DNA of 64,000 bases, taken from assembly GCA_022414725.1 (NCBI GenBank), contig CM039462.1, forward strand, positions 33,714,156 to 33,778,155, written 5' to 3'. The notes beneath the pieces were generated by a model. That model made no database searches and was not told the origin of the DNA. It saw only the letters and a list, made by a program, of their open reading frames with translations. A program made the translations under genes and the position numbers. The DNA comes from Microglena sp. YARC (taxonomy: Eukaryota; Chlorophyta; Chlorophyceae; Chlamydomonadales; Chlamydomonadaceae). Below are positions 55,054 to 64,000 of the stretch, piece by piece; within the stretch, counting starts at the first letter, position 1, and every line of letters starts with the position of its first letter.

Positions 55054-56485
55054 CTAAGTGCCATGTACAGGATAACCGTCCAGCTCCAGTTGGTGGCTGA
55101 CTTTGGCGAGGAAGGTTCCAAAGGATCTGGTGGACAGTTTAGGTGGGTATAATACGCCCAACGGGATGAAATCCAAAGGATTCCAATCCATGCTCAAATC
55201 ATTAACAAACATTACTTTACCCCAGAATGAACACAACTCAGGGGGTCCATCACAATCTTGGGGCGGTGGGTGAGGACTATGGAGTGGGCCTAGACCATGG
55301 CAGCTTGTAGACAGATGGCCCACTGCAGGGTGGACCTGTTTGTAGTGGACACTCTGGGATAGGATCTGATCATGTGGTGAAGCCTGCTGGTGTGCTTGAG
55401 AAGGGGTGCACAAACAGTTGAGAGGTCTGAGTGCATAGTTCTGCGTGGGATCTTGTGCCTCTCAGATGCCAGCAGTGGGGAAAACTTGGTCTGAAAGTCC
55501 TGGAGGACTTGGACAAGGGGTGGTCTGACTATGGTAGTGAAAGCTGGAGAGACAGGCAGGTCGTTGAGGTGCTTTAGGGTTGTAGCAAAACTTGATCTGT
55601 TGTCACCAGAGTTGTTCAGAAAATGGACATGGTTGGCATTGATGTTTACCTCCCCAAGGGGAACTCCTATGTCAGGAGAGGTAGCCTGGAGGATCCATTC
55701 TTCGAAACTGATAGCTATGTCCAGATCAGATGGTTTGAGGAACCCAGTGCCATCTCGCTCGTGGACCATTGTATCCTTCATATGCAGTCCTAGCTTGGTC
55801 ACTGAGGAGGTCCAGCTCATCCATGGCTTGGGCTTCTGTGAGACTGTCAAGCTCATCATAGGGTACACTTGGCAGCTGCTGGACATACAGTGGAAGTTCA
55901 AGGTCTCTGTCTCCAGGATCTATCCCAAGTTGGGACGGAAGGGATGAGAAAAGGTACAATATCCGGCAGGCCATCAACCTGCTGTACATATGGTGGCAGT
56001 CCAAATTTACTTTCCCCAAGATCTGTCATGATCTGGGAAGGGATGTGGAGAGGTACAAGATCCGTCAGACCTTCAAAGTCACTGTCACTGTCCGTCTCAT
56101 GAAGTCCTGTTGTAGTGCCGGATGCAGGTTCTGGCAGGACCTCTAGAGCAGGATTGAGGGGGGCATCACGGTTAGGCAGCACAGATTGGGTTACCATCAT
56201 GATGTAGGCAGGTGTGATTGGTGCCTTGGTGCTTCTGGTGGATTCATTTGTGGAGTGGTCTGGAGGAGGAGATGGAGGCCTGGAGGTGTGAGTGAGGTAA
56301 AATGCATGTCTTTTGGGACAGGTGAGAACGAGCTTGGTGCCAGACTTTCTAGGGATGGAGAGGGTTGCAGCAGTCTTAGACAGACTAACTTGGAGATCAG
56401 GAGATAGGTTGGTGGCTGCATGGATGCTGAGGATATTGGCTGTTGTCTTGGGGGGGGGGGGGGGGGGGGGCAAGGAGCACATCAT
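55054..56485 (-). pseudogene. Unrecognised frameshifted coding stretch, minus strand
   Basis: Three overlapping minus-strand frames form one apparent coding region. 56485-55898 is Pro/Ser-rich, then acidic (ETDSDSDFEGLTDLVPL), with GLPPYVQQVDGLPD. 56019-55726 has LELPLYVQQLPSVPYDELDSL, a second copy of the P-Y-V-Q-Q phrase, suggesting an internal repeat. 55901-55054 has DLDIAISFEEWILQAT, IGVPLGEVNINANHVHFLNN and HLNDLPVSPAFTTIV. I know no family with this order. The conceptual protein is about 470 residues if frame changes are allowed. It lies just downstream of a hAT remnant on the same strand and may be element-derived. Confidence 0.35.
56450..56470. repeat. 21-nt poly-G tract
   Basis: An uninterrupted G run, read as poly-Pro at the start of the minus-strand coding stretch. 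Confidence 0.95.
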
Positions 56486-56494
56486 TAATAATGG

Positions 56495-57045
56495 TTAGTG
56501 ACCCTCCATGGCCCCTGAGGTGGGCCTTGCCCATCTGGTGGCAGATGATAGGTGGAGCTCCTTGGTATGCCAGCTGCAGTTTAAAAGGCTGGGGGAGATC
56601 CTGAACATCACGCGAGTTGAAAGGGTTACTGGTGACATGAACAGGCCCACTCTGCGTTCCTCATCCTTGCCACGCATGCGCAAGTTCTCAAACATATCAG
56701 AGCCCCCAGTGTAGTCAAAGTCAGTGGCAGATACAACATTCAATTTGAGTATCATGAGCGCGTCAACTGTGCATGCCCTCAACTTGGATTGCAGCCGACC
56801 CTTCATCAATCGGTGAATGCTAAATCCCCTCTCAACATCAGATGTGTGTGAGGGGACCACCAACAATGCATGCACAAATCTTTCTAAGTGAGGGAATCTC
56901 TCAGACTCGTGGCACTGCATTTGTTGGAATGCTGTGCGGATAGTTAGGGACTACCGAATGTGTTAGCGTTGGCCCTAAGAGCCTCCTTCATAGCCAAGAA
57001 CTCTTTTCGCATCTGGTTGTACAGGAGTTTAGTATTTGACTAGCG
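56495..57045 (-). pseudogene. hAT transposase C-terminal dimerisation domain remnant
   Basis: The minus-strand frame 56920-56495 reads ERFPHLERFVHALLVVPSHTSDVERGFS, then a Lys/Arg segment (MKGRLQSKLRACTVDALMILKLN). This is the E-R-x-F-S and L-x-L-M pattern of the hAT dimerisation domain, present in hAT transposases and in domesticated zinc-finger proteins. Upstream, in another frame, LYNQMRKEFLAMKEALRANA (about 56980-57045) seems to belong to the same protein. The catalytic core is not present in the window, so this is a fragment. Confidence 0.6.
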
Positions 57046-57228
57046 TTCAACACACAGTTCACATGCACCACCACTGCTCACGCACATGATTCCCATGCAA
57101 GCTCCAGACCAAACAAACCAACCCACATGCCCTACACACTCGTTCACACGCACAGTCCAAGTGCGCCTCAACAGCCCACAAACATGATTCCCATGCAAGC
57201 TCGAGACATAACAAACCACTGCCGTTCA

Positions 57229-57735
57229 AATTGCTGACTGCTCTGGGTCTGGAAATGTCGACAGGGGTTCCTGCCTACGGATTGGTCTTGCCGGTGTGAT
57301 ATGTGTGACTGCTCTGGGTCTGGACTGTCGACGGGGGTTGGTCTATACGCGTAGCTCTTCAAGAGTAATATGTGTCACTGCTCTGGGTCTGGAAATGTTG
57401 ACGGGGGGTGGTCTATATGCGTAGCCCTTCAAGAGCAATATGTGTCACTACTCTGGGTCTGGAAATGTTGACGGGGGGTGGTCTATATGCGTAGGCCTTC
57501 AAGAGTAATATGTGTCACTGCTCTGGGTCTGGAAATGTCGACGGGGGGTGGTCTATATGCGTAGCCCTTCAAGAGTAATATTTGTGACTGCTCTGGGTCT
57601 GGAAATGTCAACTGGTGAACTGGGGTTGGTCTATATGCGTAGCCCTTCAAGACTAACATGTGTCACTGCTCTGGGTCTGGAAATGTCGACGGGGGTTGGT
57701 CTATATGCGTAGCCCTTCAAGAGTAATATGTGTGA
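57229..57735. repeat. 70-bp minisatellite, about 7 copies
   Basis: Unit: CTGCTCTGGGTCTGGAAATG, then TCGACGGGGGTTGGTCTATATGCGTAGCCCTTCAAGAGTAATATGTGTCA. Starts fall near 57232, 57311, 57379, 57449, 57519, 57589 and 57666. The first copy is most diverged and the sixth has an 8-bp insertion. Open frames through it are a by-product of the period. Confidence 0.9.
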
Positions 57736-57739
57736 TGTT

Positions 57740-58999
57740 CTCCTTCGCCCCTCGCGAGGGCCCTCGCTGTCGCTGGCTGGGTCTGTCCAATCCCGCCTGC
57801 CACGCTGTCATCCTGCTCGCGCGCTGTTGTTGTGCCCGCGCGCGCTGGTATTCTTCTTCTTCTTCCCGTGCTGTTATTCTTTTTACTTATTCCTCCTTGT
57901 GTAAGTTATTCGGGTCCACCAACATCAAAAATTTGCAGTCCGACTTATTATATTATTCTTCTTTTTATTATAAGATGGGGGCAAGCCAGGAGCAGCCAGT
58001 CCAGCCGCAATGGGCCCCTTCCGCTTCGGGGACGTAGAACGGGCAAGGACTCCGACTGCACGAAGTGGAAGGAATTGATTTAGACAAGATATAATGGAAC
58101 CCAGCCAATTCAGAAGGTAGGAGGTCGCAACTCAATAAGCATACATAAGAGAGAGATAAGCATAGACAGAGCTCGATTACTATTATGTACCAAAGCAATC
58201 AAACTTACTGGTGGTCTAGTAGTTCTTGTTCTTCGCTGTCGGTTTCTCAGCGTTCTTGGCCTTCTTCGTCGGGTTATCCTGCTTACCCATCGCAGCAATA
58301 GGGGCGACTAGGAGAGCAGTAGGGGCGACTGGGAGAGCAGCAGAGGCGACAGGCGAGTAGAGCAGGAAGGAGGAGGAGGAGGAGGAGGAGAGTGAGGAGG
58401 CAGCAGTATGGGCGCCTAGGAGAGCAGCAGAGGCGAGCAGCAGAGGCGACAGTCGAGTAGAGCAGGAAGGAGGAGGAGGAGGAGAAGGAGAGGAGAGGAG
58501 CGAGGACTCCGACTGGGCGACTGGGCGACGAGGACAAGGACTGCGCAAGGGGGAAAGGAAAGTTTAGACACTTGATGTCAGCGCATTTCCAGGAATTTGG
58601 CAGCTCACAACTGAACAAGCTGAAATTAGCTGACATAGCTCGACAACTCGAGTACTCAACAAGTCGATTCAGAAGCAATCGAACTTACGTTTGGTGGAGG
58701 AGAAGGAGACTATCAGACTAGAGCAGTTAGCTGTGACGAAATGGCGGCAGCAGATGAGCAGGGGCGAGGAGCGGAATAATCCCAGCGATAAGAAAACACC
58801 TGATAACCTCACCCTGTCGGCAGGTGCGCTTATAGGTACAAAATGCGGTTGATTCTTTTGGCGTTCAAATTGCACGGTTGACGCGTGCTGCTACCTAGCA
58901 GCTACCATAGCGATAACAGATTCGAGTACTCGAGCATTGGCTGTCACACAATTTGAATCCCACCCCTTGAGTCACTCAATGACTCACTGAGTCACTGAC
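57740..58999. other. GA-rich, partly duplicated stretch; no certain gene
   Basis: A GGAGGAGGAGGAG microsatellite occurs twice (58368-58390 and 58468-58490) inside a ~110-bp tandem duplication with GGGCGACTAGGAGAGCAGCAG words. A minus-strand ATG at about 58291 opens a 24-residue Lys/Asn-rich peptide (MGKQDNPTKKAKNAEKPT...), ended by TAG. It could be an exon or chance. TGAGTCACTGAGTCA words occur at 58970-59005. Confidence 0.35.
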
Positions 59000-59206
59000 T
59001 CTCACTCAAAAATGTGAGAAAGCGCACAGGGGGGGCAGCGGTTTCTGCGCTTTCTGTGAGTAAGTGAAAAGAGGAAAGCGCAGAGGTATTAAAAAAGACA
59101 GCGTGCTACGCGCACAGGGGTTACAAAAAACTGCGCTAAACGCGCAGTGGGGTCAAAAAGTCAGCGAGCCAGCGCGCAAAAGTGCGCGCTTGGAAGTACC
59201 CTGGTA
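59000..59206. mobile_element. MITE related to the 176-bp element, reverse orientation
   Basis: The right end GCGCTTGGAAGTACCCTGG is the inverse of the left end of the element at 26442. Interior words (AACTGCGCTAAACGCGCAGTGGGGT, CACAGGGGTTACAAAAAACTGCGC) are also related. The left end is not resolved. It sits exactly where segment D resumes (GGTAGTACCTTCGCAG). Confidence 0.5.
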
Positions 59207-60540
59207 GTACCTTCGCAGTAGCCTACTCCTAATCTCAGGTGTTATATTTTAGTGAGGTGCCATCAGGAAGAACTGCGCACTCGAGCATGCATTTCATGTT
59301 TTTACCGCAAGTGTGTATTCACCAGGTGGGCATGGAGTGTGTGTGTGCATGAAGTGTGAGCTCACGACTCGCATTTTCGTAGCTCAAAAGCAATAAGTAG
59401 TTGTATGTGATCATTTGGTTGTTGACATGGATTGCTAGACATGTAGTGGTAGGTGGTATAAATACAACCACAAATTGAAGGAAATATTGGGTTGTAAGAT
59501 GGTGGAGGTCAATTATATTTGAGGGTGTTTTAGTGCTCATCATGACATAGCATGGCAAGCACAAGGGCCTTCCTTTTCAGTTTTCATACAAGCTTCTAGG
59601 CAGCTCCCTGAGCCAAACACTAGGCCAAGCCCCAAGATTTCAGTCATGTCAGCTGATTCTGTCAGCTTCCTGGTGCACTAGGCTGCTTTAGATTTGGCTG
59701 GATAGCCAGGTAGGGGAGGTGCCAAGAAGTTGCTGCTCATAGCCAAAAAGAAAAGCATGGCCATCCGCCAAGCCAGGGCTTTCCTTTTGGATTTTCTTAG
59801 CAGCTTTTAGGCAGCTCTCTGGGCCAATTGTTGTGCTACACACAAATATTTCAGCAGTTCTATATCGCTGATCTTGTCAGCTTCAGGGTGCACTAGGTTG
59901 CGCTAGGTTTGGCTGAACAGGCAGCCAGGGGAGCTGCCTAGAAGCAGGTACTCGTAGCTGAAAAGAAAAGCCCTGGGCCAAGCACCCATACCTTCATGTA
60001 AAGTTCAACCATGCACACTTGCAGCAGCTCCTAACCCTCAAGTCAAGAATGCAAAAATGGAGTGAATACCACACCAATGACTACTATTAGACTGGAGGAC
60101 CCCCGCCCCCCCACACCCATCCACCCACCCACCCTCCCCCAGATGTGTGGAGCGGGCTTGCCTTGGGTCAATAGATGGTCTTCCTGTCGAAATGGATTGG
60201 AACGTAATACAGAAATGTGTTTTGAATCTGAGGGACCCCCCACGGTACACCCCCGGGCGCACCTCCCTCTCAGGGTAACCTTAGTACCTGCTCTCACAAC
60301 TCCGCTTGTCCCTTTGACTTGTCCCCGCAGACCTGCCTTAAGGATTTGTGATCGGATTGAATACACAATCTATCAGCCTTCAGGCTGCTCACCGTCTGCA
60401 GGTGGAGTGAACATGGGAAGAATAAACACTACTATACCACAATCCTGAGAACAGAATGCGATCACATGAACATGCCTGTAGACTGCCTACACCTACGTGA
60501 TTGAATTCTGCTCTCGGGATTGTGGTGAAGTGGTGTTATC
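59207..60540 (+). repeat. Second part of segment D (unit 3)
   Basis: Matches 21090-22400 in order, including both MITE-like units (59570-59765 and 59780-59970). The poly-G of the other units is replaced here by GAGGGTGTTTTAGTGC. It ends in the AACATGGGAAGAATAAACACTAC block shared with 22300 and 39475. No LINE follows, unlike units 1 and 2. Confidence 0.65.
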
Positions 60541-62807
60541 ACTGCATCTATTTACTGCGCCTGAATACAGTGAGTAGCCCATTCATATACCATTTAATCA
60601 CACCAACTTCCAACCACCAACCTCATTGCTTGTCCCGGTAGCAACTAGGACCTCCACCTCCGCCAGTTCGTCCTCTCATTTCAACCTCGGGATGCATGGG
60701 CATGGGATGGTCAGCGATCCGCCATCCTGTGGGGCATGCTAGTATTACACTCGCGACTGCAGATGCGCCATGAGCACACCCATCGCGCAGGAAACACGAA
60801 AATCGTAGAGGCTAATGGCAGAGGAGAGGTGTATGTCGATGGTTACTTTGGTTGATCGGTCTTTTAGTCAGAGGCTCTGTCGCAATGCTGCAAAATCTGT
60901 CGCACTCCAACAAGAAAATTTGTCTCTGATGAAGCGGAGTCGGCCGACTGGTGTGACCGCGGTGTGACCCGCGGGGGCCCCCGGTGTGACCTTTCATCAG
61001 AGGGCCTTTCATGGCGCCCCACCAGAGCCCTCTGCGCAGAGGCCTCTGGCTCTGCGCCCCACCCGCACCCGGGGCCGCCCGCGCCCGGGGCCCCCACCCC
61101 GGCCCCCACAGTCCCACCCAAACCAATCTGCGACCCAATCCTCTACCCACTCCAAGCCCAAGAAGTTTACGTGTGTGACGGTGTGAGCCATCGTAGAGGA
61201 ATACACGTGGGAAATGCCCCGTTATAGGTCTAGAACCCCGTCCCCCATATAGACATGGCAATAATGATTCATTTCATGTAATCTACATCATCTGCAAATA
61301 CCGCTATGACATAGAGTCTATTTGTGTAAGGAACTAGAGATGATGGCGCATTGGCTACAAGGAGCACTAAATAGGAGGGTGCAAAACTGCAAACAGGGGG
61401 GCTGGGATGAAGGAAAAAGGAGACAAAAATGCAAGAGCCCGAAAATGGCTGAACATCAGACACACCAGGAATCACAGACAATTTGAAAGAGTGCTGCCTG
61501 TGTCAAACGCGTTGTCAAAAGGGCCCCCTGCCCCCCTGGTCAAAAGTTGTTTGATGGCCCTGACTGCCCGGTTGGTTTTGGGGAGGGTTGTTTTTAGGGG
61601 GTTTACGTTGCCCAGGCCAATAAATCGAGGAGGAAATTTCTAGGCAGCAACTCCTTGTCTAGGGTTCCTGAAGAACCATTTCACTTGAACGTCGGATAGT
61701 TTATCCACTGCTTGCCCTCACCTCGACAATCAGCAGAGCTCGACATACAATCAGCAAGACATATTTTATTCCCCGCCTGACCTTGGACGACCTCCGAGAT
61801 CGAGCAGAGAGCCAGCCACTCACCTCAGACAGGTAGCTTATTCTGTGGACGGCATCCCGGGATAAGAAGACGATTGAGGTGACAACATAAAGGTGCGTTG
61901 TTGGGAGCTTGCAGATCAGTCGTTTCGTTTTGGAAGGATTTTCACCCCAGGACTCTAGGTGGGACTCCTGCCACAAAATAGCCACCCAAATGATTCGGTG
62001 AGACAGGAGAGGCCATTCCTATACAAAAAAAAGCTTTTGGCGTACCTCGATTTTGTCCTCTAAAAGTCGATCGAGCGAAATTATGGGTACAAAGAGTCTA
62101 AGACTTCAAGATAAACCAATCATTTGTGCCCCCTTTATTGAAGCCGTTTATCAAGCTAAAATCGTCTGGTGAGATATTATGATCATGATAATCTGATGAG
62201 AAAAATCTTGGCAGCCTTGGCCAACCTGTAGCAACGTAGCTTAGTACTAGTAGTTTAGTACTAGTAGTTTGTAGCTGAGGACTAGCTTGCAAAAATGTCA
62301 TTCACACCATATGGCCAAAATGGCAGATCTTAAAAAACAAATACTGGCAGTGCTGTTTGCTTCCCTGCGAAGAGCGGGCTTGTCATGAGTCAACAGTGGC
62401 CTGTCTAATATGAAACATAACGTATGGCATAATTAATAATAACGTAGTCAAGAGTGGTCAACAAAGCTGTCACCTAGTATAGTTGACAGTCGGACCAAGC
62501 AATCCTGAGGCACATCCGCAGTCCTCACAAGCAAATATGTCAGCCATTTGCAACTTCCGCCCGTGGACTGTGCCATGTTGCTGCTAACCCTGCTGTTGGT
62601 ATATTTCATATTTGACACACACATGAATACATACATGAGTGCGCTTAGTTTTGCCGTTGTGCGAAGGTGTGCAAGGATGTGGTTGTTGAACTACCACTGC
62701 TACTCCATGCATGGCAAATAAAGCCTTCGTAATGCAGAATGAGCTTATTTCATGCGCCTGTGCCCACCCATCTGTGTGCAGAGAATTCCCTAGCAAGGAC
62801 TGGACAA
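60541..62807 (+). repeat. Upstream segment U of LRR unit 4
   Basis: Collinear with 31440-33600 and 48550-51638. It includes a GC-rich block at 60950-61110 (GGGGCCCCCGG, GCCTCTGGCTCTGCGC) not seen in the other copies, and the conserved proximal block at about 62450-62807. A pair of TTAGTACTAGTAG repeats lies at 62241-62267. No gene recognised. Confidence 0.6.
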
Positions 62808-63723
62808 ATGAGTGGCGCACCACTGCAAGTAGCAGCAGGCTCACCGGAGGAGCTCAGTAATGCCATGCCCCAGCAGCTTCTCATGGCTTCATCAACAACG
62901 TCGATTTATGACCTCCCAACGCATCTCATTTATGATATCCTAGACATGTGCATCCTTGTGGACTACGTTTCTTGTCCTATGGCAGAAAGTGGATTTATCA
63001 AACAATACCCCTCCAACATTGCTTCGCTTCGCTTGACATGTAGCATGGTCAACAGTTGGGTGCTCAAGGATCTTGCTTACTATTCCGCCTGCTTCAAGCC
63101 AGGCCCAACAAGAACAGAGGTCGGCACGATAGGGCATGTTCCGGAGCTCTCTTCCATACCATTCCGTCTGCTTCAAGCCATGACCAACCTGCAGGTCCTT
63201 GACCTACGGGGATTGGTAGGATGCGTGAAATCTCCTTTCAGCTTGGTAGGGCTGCCGGCAACGATAAAAACTCTACAACTCGGGACGGCCCTGAGTCTCA
63301 GGGGGCCATACAGAGCCGGGAGGGAGGAAGGTCTTCCACTCCTTGAACTCTCACCACTGTCAGCTTGCAATGATTTGGAGTTGATCAATTGCTCCAACAC
63401 GGAAGTCTCTGACTTGTCTGCACTCTGTCTGCTTGAAGCTGAGGGAAGTAAACTGCAGTTGGACAAATGTTTCTGACTTATCTCCTCTCTCGGCCTGCTT
63501 GGAACTGGATCACGTCGACTGTGTAGGCATTTTTGTCAGAGACATCACAAGCCTCGCTGCCTGCCCTCAGCTGAGGACCATTGGATGCAATATGATGAAT
63601 GATCTACAGTTTGAGCATGAACCTGCAAGCTTTTTGTATTCAACATATCTTCATCCGGCTCTTCCAGCAGAGGTTACAATTGAGGTGCCATTAAATCAAT
63701 GGACCATTAGCTATGGGTATTAG
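62808..63723 (+). pseudogene. F-box/leucine-rich-repeat protein, copy 4 (frameshifted)
   Basis: ATG at 62808 (TGGACAAATGAG). F-box-like segment IYDLPTHLIYDILDMCIL ... IASLRLTCSMVNSWVL, with extra residues in the loop. The LRRs are partly divergent (LQVLDLRGLVGCVKSPFSLVGL, LLELSPLSACNDLELINC, TEVSDLSAL). Loss of 2 bp near 63425 shifts the frame, so the first frame ends at 63476. The original frame continues KLREVNCSWTNVSDLSPLSACLELDHVDC ... LPAEVTIEVPLNQW to TAG at 63721-63723. The C-terminus is shorter than in copies 1 and 2 and lacks the DEYEF ending. Confidence 0.72.
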
Positions 63724-63724
63724 T

Positions 63725-64000
63725 GATCGGAAATGCCATGCACTAGCTACTCCTTGCTCTGTCAACAACTTCACTTCTTGACCTCACAAAGCACATCATT
63801 TCTAGCATTGAGGGCATCCTTCTCCTCCTGGACCGCAGTAATGATGAGCGGCTTCACGTTTGAGGAAATAGAAAAAAAGACGTAGCTCCATTTCAATTGA
63901 CCTGCAGCACGTTCAACAGCTTGGTGCTTGCTAGAGCAATACTAATGGTGCTCATTGGCCCTGTGCTTCAAAGCGCAAGAATAATACCAATTCTGCGCGC
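63725..64000 (+). pseudogene. F-box/LRR gene fragment, copy 5 (runs off the window)
   Basis: Begins CGGAAATGCCATGCACTAGCTACTCCTTGC, matching 51686 onward of copy 3, without the first ~15 codons. The F-box-like region follows with indels and stops (GACGTAGCTCC near 63878), then CTTGGTGCTTGCTAGAGCAA. It directly abuts the stop of copy 4, so this copy has no upstream segment. Confidence 0.75.

Noticed and set aside
57512..57712. Small repetitive protein from the 57.5 kb region
   Set aside because: A periodic frame through a 70-bp minisatellite. The period is not a multiple of 3 and the frame is not conserved between units.
57229..57735. CRISPR array
   Set aside because: The whole 70-bp unit repeats, with no unique spacers, and the context is eukaryotic.

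Overview
The window is eukaryotic nuclear DNA, dense in retroelements and gene-poor. Evidence: chromodomain-bearing Ty3/gypsy and Ty1/copia retrotransposons, long LINEs with RNase H, hAT remnants, small inverted-repeat elements, microsatellites, long poly-G/poly-C runs, and F-box/leucine-rich-repeat genes. There are no operons or ribosome binding sites. A LINE coding for both an AP-type and a restriction-like endonuclease suggests a green alga, because that architecture (Dualen/RandI) was described from Chlamydomonas. The assignment is tentative.

1-19.3 kb is a nest of decayed elements. A YqaJ-like recombinase remnant lies at the left edge. Next is a nearly complete chromovirus on the + strand: gag, protease, RT, RNase H, integrase, chromodomain, polypurine tract and 3' LTR. 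Its gag is split by a reversed LTR copy flanked by a 61-bp duplication, and its pol has frameshifts and stops. The LTR start recurs inverted at 9.8-10.1 kb. A second gypsy element (minus strand, 10.9-13 kb) is riddled with TCGG-type simple repeats, one inside its RT. A copia element (minus strand, 14.35-18.97 kb) is cut off in its integrase, and its gag is split by a 1.3-kb insertion with a 10-bp target duplication.

19.3-64 kb is a degenerate tandem segmental duplication. The unit is: upstream segment U, an F-box/LRR gene, downstream segment D, and in two units a LINE of about 7-8 kb. The LRR genes start at 19379, 37196, 51639 and 62808, with a fifth fragment at 63725. Only the 51639 copy keeps one open frame, and its 3' end is altered by another, truncated LINE. 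The other three full copies each carry a small indel within the same stretch of about 100 bp. LINE A (22.9-31.0 kb) and LINE B (40.2-47.35 kb) sit at the same position in their units, so the LINE was probably copied with the unit. A 397-bp insertion and a 176-bp MITE in LINE A are absent from B and came later. Segment D of unit 3 is split by about 5.2 kb holding a hAT remnant, an unrecognised coding stretch and a 70-bp minisatellite.

A 1000-N gap (33632-34631) is flanked by the same ~1.95 kb twice, differing by scattered one-base indels. This looks like unmerged contig ends, not biology.

I see no tRNA, rRNA, CRISPR array or intact transposon. The only gene that looks possibly functional is the F-box/LRR gene at 51639. 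The most unusual signals are the ~60-bp duplications flanking two unrelated insertions, the dual-endonuclease LINE, and the LRR array.
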